From Haematococcus lacustris (Eukaryota; Chlorophyta; Chlorophyceae; Chlamydomonadales; Haematococcaceae), in NCBI GenBank assembly GCA_030144725.1, contig JASKMD010000014.1, positions 628,350-692,349 of the forward strand: a stretch of 64,000 nucleotides of DNA, given 5' to 3'. Position numbers and translations under genes: made by a program. Positions 27,594 through 38,142 of this stretch are shown piece after piece. Within the stretch, counting starts at the first letter, position 1; each line of letters starts with the position of its first letter. Below the pieces are notes generated by a model, which saw only the letters and a list, made by a program, of their open reading frames with translations, did not search any database and had not been told where the DNA came from.

Positions 27594-27866
27594 GTGCGCA
27601 GCATGGCGACGCGGTCCCGGATCCGGGGCTTGATGTGCTCTACAGGCAATGTCATCAAGCGCAGGTTCTACGACCGAGACGTGTCAGCCGCTCTGAACAT
27701 CCGCCTCATTGGCCAGCCGGGCCGGGCCGCCCACGCGAGCTCAGCAGCTGGCTGGGCCGCCACGCTATGCCTAACCCAGGCAGAGTGGGCCAGGAGTGGG
27801 TGCAAGTGCGCGACAGAGGCCTGCTGCGGAAGTGGCAGCGGCGGCACCAGCGGCAGCGACAGTGAC
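27594..27866 (+). pseudogene. Fanzor/TnpB-like C-terminal fragment, frameshifted
   Basis: One plus frame reads RRFYDRDVSAALNIRLI, the RuvC-III (DRDxxAAxNI) signature of TnpB/Fanzor nucleases. About 45 bp later the family-like tail (GPGRPRELSSWLGRHAMPNP, then GQEWVQVRDRGLLRKW) continues in another frame to a stop at 27865. A single-base indel in the GC-rich GGCCAGCCGGGCCGGGCCGC stretch would explain it. No RuvC-I or -II part is recognisable upstream. It differs from the Fanzor type at 52.6 and 62.4 kb (LDRDCNAALNMQRIGES), so it is a second subfamily. It is bracketed by the repeats at 27521 and 28003. Confidence 0.7.
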
Positions 27867-28002
27867 ATGTGTATCATGCCATGAGCCAAACAAACAAACA
27901 AGACAATAGCCCCTTACAAAGGGGATGTGTGTGCGCTAGAGTGTGCATAGGGTAGCGCTCTAGCGAATAGGTTAGGGACACGTAGGGTAGGTCCCGACTC
28001 CT

Positions 28003-28135
28003 AGGTTAGGGACACACACCGGTCTCTACTGCTGTGGAGAAGTGTAGGGGCTCCACAGGAGGATAGGGACACAACATTGTTGATACTTCCGTTCAGATAT
28101 ATCTACTGCCATACAGGTAGTTGTATGGCAGAGCT
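28003..28135. repeat. dispersed repeat, right-end type, copy 1
   Basis: AGGTTAGGGACACACACCGG through ATATCTACTGCCATACAGGT matches 57493-57612 with scattered substitutions and a short indel. Together with the left repeat at 27521 it brackets a Fanzor fragment here; at 57.3-57.6 kb the same two ends enclose only about 150 bp. Confidence 0.85.
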
Positions 28136-28639
28136 GTGCGCAGCGCTCACCGGAGCTTGCAGCAGTGCTGCGGGGCATCAAGAAGTGGAGGCCCGCATCC
28201 GCTTGCCATGCCTTTGGCACTATGCTGCATGCAGCCATCGGTGGCCCACCTTCCCGCGTAGGTGCTTCCATTCCTCATGGTAGGGTAGAGCACAGCAAAG
28301 CGGCACACATCAGCTTGGCATCGAGCCCTTTCCCAACACTGTGCAAGATCCTCCCCTCAAGCATTAGAACCTAAGCTCTTGCGGCACAGACAAATGTTGC
28401 TCTGAGTATATCAGTGTGCAGGAGCTGCTGATCATTGCCTAGCCCACTCCTGGGCATCGTGGCAGATGAGTGGGCAGGGACTGATTCTTAGCCTTCAACC
28501 TCCAGCGGTCAGCGGCCAGATGTGGGCTTCAAGCGATGAGGATGAGCATCCAAGGCCAAGGCCCATAGGCTTGTCGCATGTAAGTGCCTAAGCTAGTTCA
28601 CTCCTTGCTGCGGTTGCATGATGCCTAGGAGCGCACACT

Positions 28640-29375
28640 GGGAGTGCTGCTTCAAGACTGCATGGATTGGGCAGAGGCAAGGAGGTGGAGTTTAGGGTAA
28701 GGCTAGGGTGGGTGTGAGGTGGTGTCATCAGGTCTCAGAGGTGGTGGATAAGCTGAGAGCTGGCTGGGACCATCAGGCAAACCCACACAACAGGCATCAT
28801 GGCTCAAGCCACCGGCAAGCAGTCAAGCAGCAGGTCTGGCAGCGGGCTATCCATGCGCTTTGCAAGAGTGCCTGCTGCGCTGGTTGACTCATGTGTCATG
28901 GACCCTTGGTAGCTGGTTGCAGGCTGACAGGCTGAGAGCTGAGGCCTTGTTCATGGAGCTTCATGGCTGTGGCGAGCAGGTGGTGCTTGGACTCCCCAAT
29001 GCTGGCATTGGCGCCCTGGGAGGGCTGGATGACAGGGCAGTGCTGCAGGCCTATTGCCATGGGGCTTTGGCCAAGTGAGGGGTAAGGTGGTGCTGGTGGG
29101 ATGGGTTCCAGCCAGGTCAGCTCAGCTGTGGATTGCAGCAACAGTGGCTGTGGCGCCATGATCAGCCCATGTGTGAGGGATGGAAGCCCCTAGAGGCGGA
29201 GGTGGGTCACCGGCTGCTCTTCACAGCCCAGAGCCAGCGCCATGGCATGTAAGTGCAAGGCTCGGTGTGGTGCCGGTAGTGCCCTAGGCCAGTCCCCACA
29301 CGGGCCCCACAGCCAGGCTGGCCAGCCACCTGCCTCAAAGCATCTATCTGATCCACCAGGTAGGTGGCTGGACTG
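28640..29375 (+). pseudogene. decayed Fanzor-like element copy
   Basis: The plus strand at 28915-29078 reads MELHGCGEQVVLGLPNAGIG and GGLDDRAVLQAYCHGA. This aligns with QRHGRAKQLVVFFGAAGIGT and GGLGADAVLRACCK of the better Fanzor pseudogene at 53.1 kb. The following nucleotides (GGTGGTGCTGGTGGG to GGTCAGCTCAGC) also align with the RuvC-II region there. Stops and frame changes interrupt it. Upstream, LGVLLQDCMDWAEARRW and the linked segment are shared in inverted orientation with 14690-15170. I do not see the RuvC-III end. Confidence 0.65.
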
Positions 29376-30423
29376 GGAAATGACTGACTAGCGACTGAAG
29401 TCAATCAACCTGCTCACACACCTACACCAGCACACCGGCACGCCTACACCAGCACACACCCGGCTGCGATAATGCAAGCGAAGGAGGTCACCCCTCCCAT
29501 TGAACCACCACGTAAGGGACATTTGACTTTGCGGCGTGCCTGGTGAGAGTTGAGTTGTCATTTTAACGCGAAATGCCTTATCTCTGCGCCGCGCTTGCGC
29601 CTGCGCGCCCGAGCTGCTGGCACCCACGGTGACCGGCAGTCTGCCAGGCACGCGAACGGTTTCGCTGTGCGCGATGGGCCTTTCAAGTGCTGCCTAACAG
29701 CACCCACAACGCGGGATGCAGAGTTCTCCGCTGCGGTACACTTTACGCATGGAGCCCAGTTTTTTCAACATCATCTTACACAGCCTCCCCCTGCACATGA
29801 ACCTCCACCCAGCCAATGCTGCCAGCTGGCGTAGACCTCACACAGCACGCACAGCGGGCAGCCTGGCCCCCCTGCCGTTTGTAGGGGTGATACTTGGATG
29901 TCGGCATGCTGCAGGCATGTGCACACGCCAGCTTCTAAAACCCCTATGAACAAAACTCAACAAGAGTTGGGACTTTGGCAGGGGGTTCACGGTGAGTTCC
30001 TTAGCCAGTAACGCAAGGCTGGAGAGTTACCTTGAGTTTTATGGTTGTCAGACGGGCATCAGCAGAGTGGGCAGCATGGAGGAGGGTTATCCCACCTCTT
30101 GGAGCCTAATCAACAAATGATTGATGCAGTTGCCACTGTTGTGCTCCTACTATGGTCTCCTCCTAGTTTCAGAGCCCCAGAGCCTAGTTCCGTCGCCCCA
30201 GAGCCAGCGCATGTGGGTTATTATGTTGGACATGAGGTCGGGCTCCTCGCACATCGCGCACTATCCATCGCGTTAAACAGGGACTCGCCGCTACTGGGTC
30301 AGCGTACATCAAGTCCGCAGGCTCGGTAGGGTCGGATACCCGGCAACATGCCCGACCAGCTCAGCGTGTGGCTTAGCGCGGCCGAATTCCGACGCTTCAA
30401 TCCGCGTGTGAACCCGTGCAGAA
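29376..30423. other. intergenic, promoter side of the hydroxylase gene
   Basis: No coding feature is seen. A 9-bp inverted repeat (AAAACTCAA at 29952, TTGAGTTTT at 30032) encloses about 70 bp and could be a tiny inverted-repeat element. The region must contain the promoter and 5' UTR of the gene starting at 30424, but no element can be named. Confidence 0.45.
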
Positions 30424-31728
30424 ATGAGTCCGGAAAAGCCGTTGTCCCTTATCGTTAGGGGGGTTGGTGGTCCAATGGGAGGGGTGACCAGGAGTCACAA
30501 AAATGTGTGTTTTGAATATGGTCAAATTCTTGCACCCGACGACTTATTTGAGGGCAGCAAGGTTTCGGAACGGCTCAGCAGGCTTTCAATGCAAGACACT
30601 ATGCGTACTCTTCTGAGCGACAAGCTCACCGTGCTGCGGCAGCACTTGCAGCCCGGCACCGAGGAGTTTGCTATGCTGCTGTCACCAATCATTACATATT
30701 GGGTTGTGGCTCTCTTTTATGACTGGCTCGACACCAGTCGCCGTGCCTTCGTGCTCAAGCACAAGGTGGCGCGGAAGGACGTGGGGCGTGCCAACCAAGT
30801 TGGGAGAGGTGCACTTGTGGCGCGCGTGCTGCTCCAGCAGCTCCTGCAATCACTCCTGGCGGTCCTGGTCATCTTGGTGGACCCTGAGCAGTGCACCACC
30901 TGCTCTAAGCCACGCAGTCTCCTGCAGCACGCTCTGCAGTTCGTGATCGGCATGTTTGTCATGGACGCCTGGCAGTACTGGATCCACCGTGGGATGCACG
31001 TTTCCACTTATCTCTACCAGAACTTCCACTCAGTGCACCACCAAATGTACATCCCCTACGCCATCGGTGCCCTGTACAACCACCCAATCGAGGCCATGCT
31101 CCTGGACACGGTTGGCGCTGGCGTCTCCATGTTCGCTACCGGTATGAGCTGCCGCACTGCCACCATCTTCTTCTCCTTCAGCACAGCCAAGACGGTGTTT
31201 GACCACTGCGGGTATGTGTGGCCATTGAACCCCATGCACAACCTCTTCCCCAACAGTGCAGCCTACCACGATGTGCACCACGACATCAGGGGCATCAAGA
31301 AGAACTTCAGCCAGCCATACTTCACCTTTTGGGACCACCTGTGTGGCACCTACCTTGACCCCTCCCAGTTCCACCTGACCCAGCAGGAGCTGAACAGCAA
31401 GGTCGATGCAGACCTCGCAGCCAGCAAGCTGCCCCTGCCCAGCAGTGCAAGCAAGCCTGCTCTAGGACAGCCTAGCAGTGACAAGCCATCCTCCGCAGAC
31501 TCCAGCACAACAGCTGCTGTTGAGGTCATTCAGGCAGTGGTCCAGGCAGAAGCACAGCCAGGCCACCTGCAGGGCAGTGACTCTGATGGCAGCACTGGCA
31601 CAGCTGTCTCTGGGCGGCTTTCCTCAGGCGCAGCAGAGCCACCCACGCAACTGATGCCCGGGCTGCAGCAGGCTCAGGGCGTCGTGACTCGCAGCCGAGG
31701 CCGCAAGGCCCAGGCTAGCCAGCAGTAG
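30424..31728 (+). CDS. sphinganine C4-hydroxylase-like fatty acid hydroxylase
   Basis: Intronless 434-aa ORF. It belongs to the fatty acid hydroxylase superfamily of di-iron membrane enzymes (ER), closest by eye to sphingoid-base C4-hydroxylases (SUR2/SBH type), which make phytosphingosine. Histidine motifs: HRGMH at residues 188-192, HSVHH at 202-206, HCGYV at 261 and HDVHH at 282-286, with WDHLCGTYLDP after it, as in the family. Hydrophobic segments lie around residues 84-101, 132-152, 172-187 and 223-255. The N-terminal 50 residues and the C-terminal 110 (S/A/Q-rich, ending in a basic SRGRKAQASQQ) are extra and look disordered. The start could instead be Met56 or Met60, or lie beyond an upstream intron. 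A sterol desaturase-type role is the main alternative. Confidence 0.87.
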   Translation: MSPEKPLSLIVRGVGGPMGGVTRSHKNVCFEYGQILAPDDLFEGSKVSERLSRLSMQDTMRTLLSDKLTVLRQHLQPGTEEFAMLLSPIITYWVVALFYDWLDTSRRAFVLKHKVARKDVGRANQVGRGALVARVLLQQLLQSLLAVLVILVDPEQCTTCSKPRSLLQHALQFVIGMFVMDAWQYWIHRGMHVSTYLYQNFHSVHHQMYIPYAIGALYNHPIEAMLLDTVGAGVSMFATGMSCRTATIFFSFSTAKTVFDHCGYVWPLNPMHNLFPNSAAYHDVHHDIRGIKKNFSQPYFTFWDHLCGTYLDPSQFHLTQQELNSKVDADLAASKLPLPSSASKPALGQPSSDKPSSADSSTTAAVEVIQAVVQAEAQPGHLQGSDSDGSTGTAVSGRLSSGAAEPPTQLMPGLQQAQGVVTRSRGRKAQASQQ

Positions 31729-32252
31729 CAGGTCATGGGCCAGCCGTCCTCAGGCATGTGGGCAGGGGCATGGCGTATCTAGAACTGACTGTGCTTAACT
31801 CCCATGGCACTGAGGCTGGGTTGGGGTATATGACCTAGGGCGTGCACATGCCTTGCTTTGACCTGGGACATGCGGTGTGTGATCTAGCATGTGTGTGGCT
31901 TGACATGGACTGTGACTGAGCAATGATACAACTGATGCTGTGCTTCACTGCTGAGCGCACTGGGGAGGGTGACGAGATGGTGAGGGTGCGTGGTGTATGA
32001 GGGTGTTTTCCACAGAGGACTGAGTAAGACGTTCTTGATTCTGCTGCTGAAACAGGCTGGGAAGGCGCAGATGTTATGAGTGCTGAGCTAAGAGGCGAGC
32101 TTGCAGGATGAGAATGACAGAGGTATAGAAATAGGCGCGCTTGTTAGGGTGTGGGTTCACAACCTTTAACGCTGCGGCACCGCAATGCCTTGACTTGTGT
32201 CATGAAGAGACAAAGTAGATGCTGGGGTTTACAATCTGGTCCAGCTAGAAAC

Positions 32253-32257
32253 TGTAA
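32253..32257 (+). terminator. TGTAA polyadenylation signal of the hydroxylase gene
   Basis: TGTAA is the usual poly(A) signal in volvocalean algae. This one lies about 525 bp after the stop at 31728, in a 3' UTR of typical length for the group. Confidence 0.6.
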
Positions 32258-32926
32258 ACAAGGCAAGCATGATCAAGGTGCAAGTGAACAATACATTCTT
32301 TGACCCATACCCCCCACACCTGAATGCAGGCCACTTTCACGCTTGCATAAAAAGCAGTCTTCCACATGTATGCCACACACAACTTATATGTACAAAGACC
32401 ATAGCCATGTCTCTCCTGTACTGGCTCAGAGTGCTGTGTGGCAGACTGCATGCCACCCAACACAATCCGGGTACTACAGGAATGGTCTCAAGTGATCGCC
32501 TGCAGATGCTCTGTCCAGGTCCATGCATCATGTCAGGGCCTCCTAGCTGTGCATGGGAGATACTTGTGTAGAATGCATTTCCCCATGTCAAACATGCACA
32601 ATGGGTAGGATGGCATGATGCTTGTGATGAGGCAACTCGGGAACCATCAGTCCCCAAGACTACCAGCAGGAGGATGTGTCACACTGCTACACGTCAAGGA
32701 CATGGAGCCAATGCCACCATCGCAACGATGATGCTTGCAGAGATAGTGGAGGTTGTTGACGGATGTATACAGGATGGGTGGCTGTGCAATGTGACATCAC
32801 ACTGGTGGTCAGCACAGCCTTGCAGTCCTCAGCAGTGCAGAGCAGGCTACAGCTGCTTACATACAAGAGTGAGATGCGATCACATGCAAGCCATACATTT
32901 CTGCTGCTGTCCCAGCTCCTGGGTGC
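32258..32926. other. intergenic, nothing recognised
   Basis: Ordinary sequence without arrays, long ORFs with splice support or recognised repeats. It lies between the 3' ends of the convergent genes on either side. Confidence 0.5.
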
Positions 32927-33625
32927 TCACTGCCCCAGTGCCATGCTCAGCAGCAGGCAGGCTGTCAATGCCCACACCAGCAGCACAGTGGGCACAGCCA
33001 TTGACTCGCTGGCTACTGCTGTCAGCCTTGGGCCAGCAAACAAGGTTGGGGCCACCATCAGTTGCGCTCCCTGGAGCACCAGGAGGGGTGGGGCTGGATT
33101 GGGGGGCGAGGGAGGGCCAGGGGGTGGGGATGGGGGTGAGGGAGGGAGGGTGGGTGGAGGGGAGGTGGGCTGCCGGGGTGGGGGGCTGGGAGCTGGTGGC
33201 TTGGGGGGAGCTGGTGGGGGGCTGGGTGGGGGGCGCAGCCTAGGTGCCAGGGGGGCCTGAGGCCAGCCGAGGAAGGGGGGATACAACGCATAGTCTGGGA
33301 GGGCAGGATGTGCCCAGGGCCTAGAGTTGGGTGCAGGGGCTGGGGAGGGTTGGCAAGGAGGGGCTTGGGCACTGCTTGCGGAGCCGGCTGAGCTGCAAGA
33401 GGTAATGGCAAGGGGGGGCGGAGGGACGACTGGGGAGGGTATAGGAGGGGCTGCAAAGGGGGGGGTGGAAGAGGAAGAATGGTCCAACCTGGAGTGGACA
33501 TGGACAGCAGGCGATGCAGACTTTGGTGTGTGGGCTTGTGCCCCTCAACTCACATCCTCAGTGACTTGCTTCCTACCGTAGGGTTCAAACAACCTCTGTA
33601 CTTGCTGTTGCATTGTGTCAGACAT
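32927..33625 (-). CDS. possible proline-rich protein with C-terminal membrane tail
   Basis: The exon starting at 33488 (acceptor CACTCCAG) reads on the minus strand S/P-rich, then SPPPAPPKPPAPSPPP-type motifs like algal hydroxyproline-rich glycoproteins, then VPTVLLVWALTACLLLSMAL at the C-terminus (stop at 32927), a single hydrophobic tail. Upstream, 33625-33554 reads MSDTMQQQVQRLFEPYGRKQ and VTED before a GTGAGT donor. That first exon ends in phase 0, while the membrane-tail frame needs phase 2, so the join as drawn is wrong or another exon exists. The tail suggests a tail-anchored or GPI-like protein. No function is assigned. Confidence 0.35.
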
Positions 33626-34027
33626 CGCAACGCACATGACGGCAGGACGGCATCGAACCTATGCTATCGTTGTTTTGCGCGCTTAGTTGCCATGTTGTGC
33701 GAAGTGCGAAGTGCCATCCGTCCGGGGCAGTGATTCTTGCATTACCACTTACTGCAATATTTGGCGTGAGGGAGGAGCGCTGTGTAAGCACGGAGGTGCT
33801 GATGATTGGCTGCTAAGCTTGGCAGACAGGGCAGCGGCTCGTAATTGGGCGCCACCTGCATCGCACGCCTGCAGATGTGGCCCCTAGCAAGGGGCCAATG
33901 CGCTACTGCGAAGGCCTGTTGATGCCTTACCAATGGCGGTCGTCAAGGAGGACAGGGTAAGCGCCAGGGCCCACAAAACCTGATGGGGACTGGTAACCAT
34001 TGACGAGCCAATGTGCTCCTGGTGGTT
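33626..34027. other. intergenic, nothing recognised
   Basis: Moderate-GC sequence. No exon with good splice sites and no tandem array. Confidence 0.5.
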
Positions 34028-34101
34028 GCGCGTGAACATCCGGTTTATTGTTCACTGCAAATTCGGTTGGTGGTTAAATGCTTAGAACTGTCGTAAGTAT
34101 G
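34028..34101. repeat. dispersed repeat, copy 2 (left-end type)
   Basis: GCGCGTGAACATCCGGTTTA and the following GGTTGGTGGTTAAATGCTTA GAACTG align with 57263-57345 and, in the second half, with 27521-27570. The right-end partner is not seen nearby. Confidence 0.8.
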
Positions 34102-34395
34102 CTCCGCGTCTCTTGAGGTGCACTGAGTAGCCCTACCCGAAATGACGGGGTCAATGCTGGGGGTGTCCTGATGGGGCGATGATAATCGTATAGCAGTCAA
34201 TCCTCCACGACTAAGCAATCTGACGGCTGGGGTAGTGATCATTACATCGTAGACTCGTACCCTGGAGGACGCGTGGTCAGGCACTACAGGTATGCATGCA
34301 GCGTTAACATCGCAGTGGGGCACCATGAGGGTGAAGTTGGATGGGGGCTTGAGGGAGGGCTGGTGTGCGGGGTTCAGGGGTGCCTTCCCAGACCG

Positions 34396-34400
34396 TTACA
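34396..34400 (-). terminator. TGTAA signal of the TPR/J gene
   Basis: TTACA on the plus strand, 23 bp past the stop codon at 34423. It is close for a 3' UTR, but it is the first TGTAA downstream. Confidence 0.4.
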
Positions 34401-34422
34401 TCTGCCCTTAGAGTAAGGGAGG

Positions 34423-37400
34423 TCACAACAGCTGTGCCAGTGCGTCGTACGCTGCACGCACTGCCCTGAACGCGCCACCCTGGTCGGCTTGAGATCGGAG
34501 CCTGTCAGGGTGCACCAGGGCGGCTTGATGCCGGTAGGCGCGAGCCAAGCTGGCCTGCACGCCAACCACATCACACACCAGAAAGAACCTCGCCGCTGAC
34601 ATGTTGATAGGGGCACACATGCTTTGAGTGGTGCGCCTTGTGCAACCGGTGTTCGGTCAAAATCCACAGCAGCGAGGGAGTCATGGGCGTTTTCGGAGGG
34701 GGCGGGGTTGGTGTTTAGGTTTGTATCTAACCCTGTCGGCGAGTAGCTCACCCTTCAACGACTCACCTCGGTAACCCCCGCCGCGCTGCTCAACCCCAAG
34801 GTGGTGAGGTGCTGCTGCAACTGCGCCGCTGACATACGATTTTGCAGCACAGCACGCGCGGCCCAGCCTTCCGTCGCATCGCTGTCCCCAACCCCGCCCG
34901 TCTTCCTGTATTGCCGCCGCTCCAGCAAGCTCGCCTGGGCCGCGGCCGTGATGGCCGCATTCAGACCAGGCCAGGAAGGCGCGAGCTGCTGCAGCTCGTG
35001 CAGTTCGCAGAATGCCTCTTGGGCGCGACCCAGGGCGCGGAGGACTGACGCCCGGACCCACATCACCTCCGGCTGCGGGTCACGTGTTCCGCCGCCACCG
35101 CCGGCACCTTGCACGCGGTCGAGCACCTGCGCACACCAAGGAGCGAGCCTAGGAGCGAGCAGCGGCAAAGTGCACGCTGGCTGTTAGGCAAAGCGGCTCT
35201 GGGCTACCCTCATTCAAGAGCGCCTCACACTCCTGTGATGTGACACTGTGATGTGGCAGCTAGATTTGAGTGACGCCATATGGGAGCTCCAGCTGTCCCG
35301 GAAAGGCGAGGGCCTCTGTTTCCATCACCCCTCACTCCTCATTGCGCACCTTCAATGCCATGCTTGCATGCTCCTGAGACCCCAATGCCAAGTGTGACCT
35401 TGCAGCCAGTAGACCCCACTTTTCTAATAAGGCGCTGTGGTTGGCATGCTTCTCACACAGCTCCAAGGCCTGCCTGCACAGCGTGACACACTCGGCATCA
35501 CGCTGCTGCTCCTGCGCTGCCACCGCTTGCTGGTGGAGGAGGAGGAGGCGTGAGCACAGGCGAGCCAGCTGGTGCAGCTTGCACAACCCCTGGCTGCCGC
35601 CACAGTGCCTGCAGCCGCCTGCGTGGGCATGCGTGCTGCTGCACCCGCCTGCTGCTGTTTGGTCACCACAGCCGTGCACACCACCACTGCTGCGGCTGCT
35701 GCTGCAGTCAGGAGAGCTGGTGCCTCCACTGCTGTCAGCCACAGTGCTGCCCTTGCTGCTGCTGCTCCTGCTTCCCTCGTTGCTGCTGCTGCTGCTTCCC
35801 TCGCTGCTGCTGCTGCTGCTGCTTCCCTCGCTGCTGCTGCTGCTGCTGCTGCAACAGGGGCTTGGTAAGCTGCAGCTGCTGTGAGCTTGGTCCCCCATGG
35901 CAGCACCCCTTGCAAGATGTGGGTGCTGCCGCTGCCTGTGCTCCTTGTGTTCCTCCTGCAGCTGGCTTTGCGGGCCACGCCCTTGCTGGTGCCACTGCTT
36001 GGCATCCCCTCCCTTGCACTCGCTTGCAGACTCCAGGCAGGCAGCTGCAGCCAGTACTCTGCAGGGTCAGTGAGTCAAAAGTAAGTCAGCATGCAGCTTG
36101 TTTGCAGTGTGAGCTCCCCCTCCCCCTCCCCCTCCCCCTCCCCCTCCCCCTCCCCCCCACCTAACAGCAGCCGCAGGGCAGCCACCACGCAGCTCCGCCT
36201 CAGCCTCCAGGTAGCAGCGCTCTGGTCCCTGGGGAAGGCTCTGCAAGGTGAGCCGTGCCTCAGGCAACCGGCCACACAGCAGCAGCGCCTCCACCAGTGC
36301 CACTTGGCTGGCCTGCAACAGCAGCAGGGGTCAGGAGTAGTAGGGGCAGGGGCAGGGGCAGGGGCAGGGGCAGGGGCAGGGGCAGGGGCAGGGGCAGGGG
36401 CAGGGGCAGGGGCAGGGGCAGGGGCAGGGGCAGGGGCAGGGGCAGGGGCAGGGGCAGGGGCAGGGGCAGGGGCAGGGGCAGGGGCAGGGGCAGGGGCAGG
36501 GGCAGGGGCAGGGGCAGGGGCAGGGGCAGGGGCAGGGGCAGGGGCAGGGGCAGGGGCAGGGGGCAGGGGCAGGGGTGCAGTCGGGGGCAAACTGCCAAGG
36601 CTGATGTGGATAGGTGGGCAGCTGGCACTAGGGGTGACCACCAGAGTAGGCGCAGCCACTTCAGCAGGCCCACCTCTGTTCCCTCTTGCCTTCTGGCCCT
36701 CTCCCCTGCTTCCTGACCCACCTGCAGCTCTGGCTGTGCTGCGGCCATACCACGGGCGGCCTCCAGCTGCTGAGTAGCTTCCTCCCAGGCCAGGGGCTGG
36801 CAAGGCAGTGCAGGGCGCAGGCGGAGGGCCTGGCTCTTGGACAATGCCTGGCGAGAGGGTGGGTCAAACAAGGGCAAGGGCAGGATGTGGATGTGGAGCA
36901 GCCTCTCGCCTAAAACCTGCCGGCCTGTGCGTCTGGCTATGCCTACCAGACTGTGTGCTTTCCTTGCCCCTGCCCCTGCCCCTGCCCCTGCCCCTGCCCC
37001 TGCCCCTGCCCCTGCCCCTGCCCCTGCCCCTGCCCCTGCCCCTGCCCCTGCCCCTGCCCCTGCCCCTGCCCCTGCCCCTGCCCTACCATCTGTGCGCTGA
37101 AACCCACCATCGCTGCAAGCCTGGCCTTACACCGGGCCATGCCTTCACAGGCGGTCTTCGCAAATGCCCTGTCAGCAGTACCTCCCCGCCCCGCCAGCTG
37201 CTGCCATGATTGTAGGGCGGCACTCCAGGCCCCTACACCTTCCTGGGCACGGGCCAGCCGCATGTGCGCCTTGACATGGCCAGGGTCAAGGGTCAGGGCC
37301 CGCTCCGCTGCCTGCATCAGCCAAGGTCAGGGTCAGGGTCAGGGTCAGGGTCAGGGTCAGGGTCAGGGTCAGGGTCAGGGTCAGGGTCAGGGTCAGGGTC

Positions 37401-38142
37401 AGGGTCAGGGTCAGGGTCAGGGTCAGGGTCAGGGTCAGGGTCAGGGTCAGGGTCAGGGTCAGGGTTAGAGCCAGGGCAATGGCAAGGGATAGAGACGGGG
37501 CCAGGGCCAGAGTGAAGGTCTGGGATATGGTCAGGGTCAGTCTCATACGATTTCTTGCTCTAAAACCCCTATGCTGCTGCTGAACCACTGGCCACCCTCA
37601 CCAGCCTCACCTACCCACACCAGGCTGTCATCCGCAGTCATCTGACCTGCTGGGCGGCACTGTACTGCCCTAGCTTCAGGGCAGCTGCCGCCATGTTGGC
37701 ATGGAGGGATGGCTCCAAAGGGTCTCGGCTAGCACCATCGGCAAAGCAGCGCAAGGCAGCCTCCCAGGCCCCCTGGCGGAAATGGTGCTGGCCCTCCGCA
37801 TTCAACCTGGAGCAGCAACGGCAGCAGCAGCTATGGCGGTGGCCGTAGGAGGAGTAGCAGCAGCTGTGGCAGTGGTCGCTGGAGCAGCAGCAGCCCGAGG
37901 TAGCCGCCTGCTTCTGGAGATGCGGGCTTGCACGCCTAACTGAGTAGAGAATGAGGGAGCATGGGAGGGGCGGGCGGGCCGCACCGCATTGCCGCGTTCA
38001 CATCTTCATCGGTGCGCACCGCGCCAGGAGTTGCGCGGCGCTGCTTCAGCTCGGCCTCCGCCTGAGCAATCTCTGACAGGAGCGCGGCAATTTCAGGGTC
38101 GTCGTCTATTCCCAGGGCCGCGGCTCGGGCAGCAAACTCCAT
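34423..38142 (-). CDS. TPR-repeat co-chaperone with C-terminal J domain (DNAJC7/TTC2-like)
   Basis: Eight exons on the minus strand: 38142-37985, 37806-37647, 37311-37087, 36847-36722, 36312-36161, 36058-35350, 35126-34767, 34554-34423. All have GT-AG borders and the phases fit, giving 2,022 nt and 673 aa. TPR helices are clear (RQGAWEAALRCFADGA, ANMAAAALKLGQYSAAQQ; AAERALTLDPGHVKAHMRLA; CRQALELCEKHAN). The J domain is split over the last two exons: HLTTLGLSSAAGVTE joins ARAYRHQAALVHPDRLRSQ, with the HPD motif that stimulates Hsp70 ATPase. It is presumably a cytosolic Hsp70/Hsp90 adaptor. Exon 6 adds a long low-complexity insert (poly-Ser with repeated SEGSSSS, then Cys/His/Gly-rich) not usual in the family. 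Introns 2, 3 and 4 contain hexanucleotide arrays. Confidence 0.86.
36342..36575. repeat. (GGGGCA)n hexanucleotide array, about 38 copies
   Basis: Nearly perfect, one extra G near 36561. It lies in the intron between exons 36847-36722 and 36312-36161 of the TPR/J gene, just upstream of the acceptor. The hexamer keeps poly(GA)/(GR) and poly(PA)/(PL) frames open. Confidence 0.95.
36964..37083. repeat. (CCCTGC)n hexanucleotide array, about 20 copies
   Basis: In gene sense it is (GCAGGG)n starting right at the donor GTAGGGCAGGGG of exon 37311-37087. It is the same unit as 36342-36575 but in the opposite orientation. Confidence 0.95.
37326..37466. repeat. (GGGTCA)n hexanucleotide array, about 23 copies
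   Basis: Perfect units, directly upstream (minus sense) of the acceptor of exon 37311-37087. Confidence 0.95.

Noticed and set aside
37326..37466. Telomere-like repeat
   Set aside because: The unit is GGGTCA, not the TTTAGGG or TTTTAGGG type of green algae, and it is intronic.
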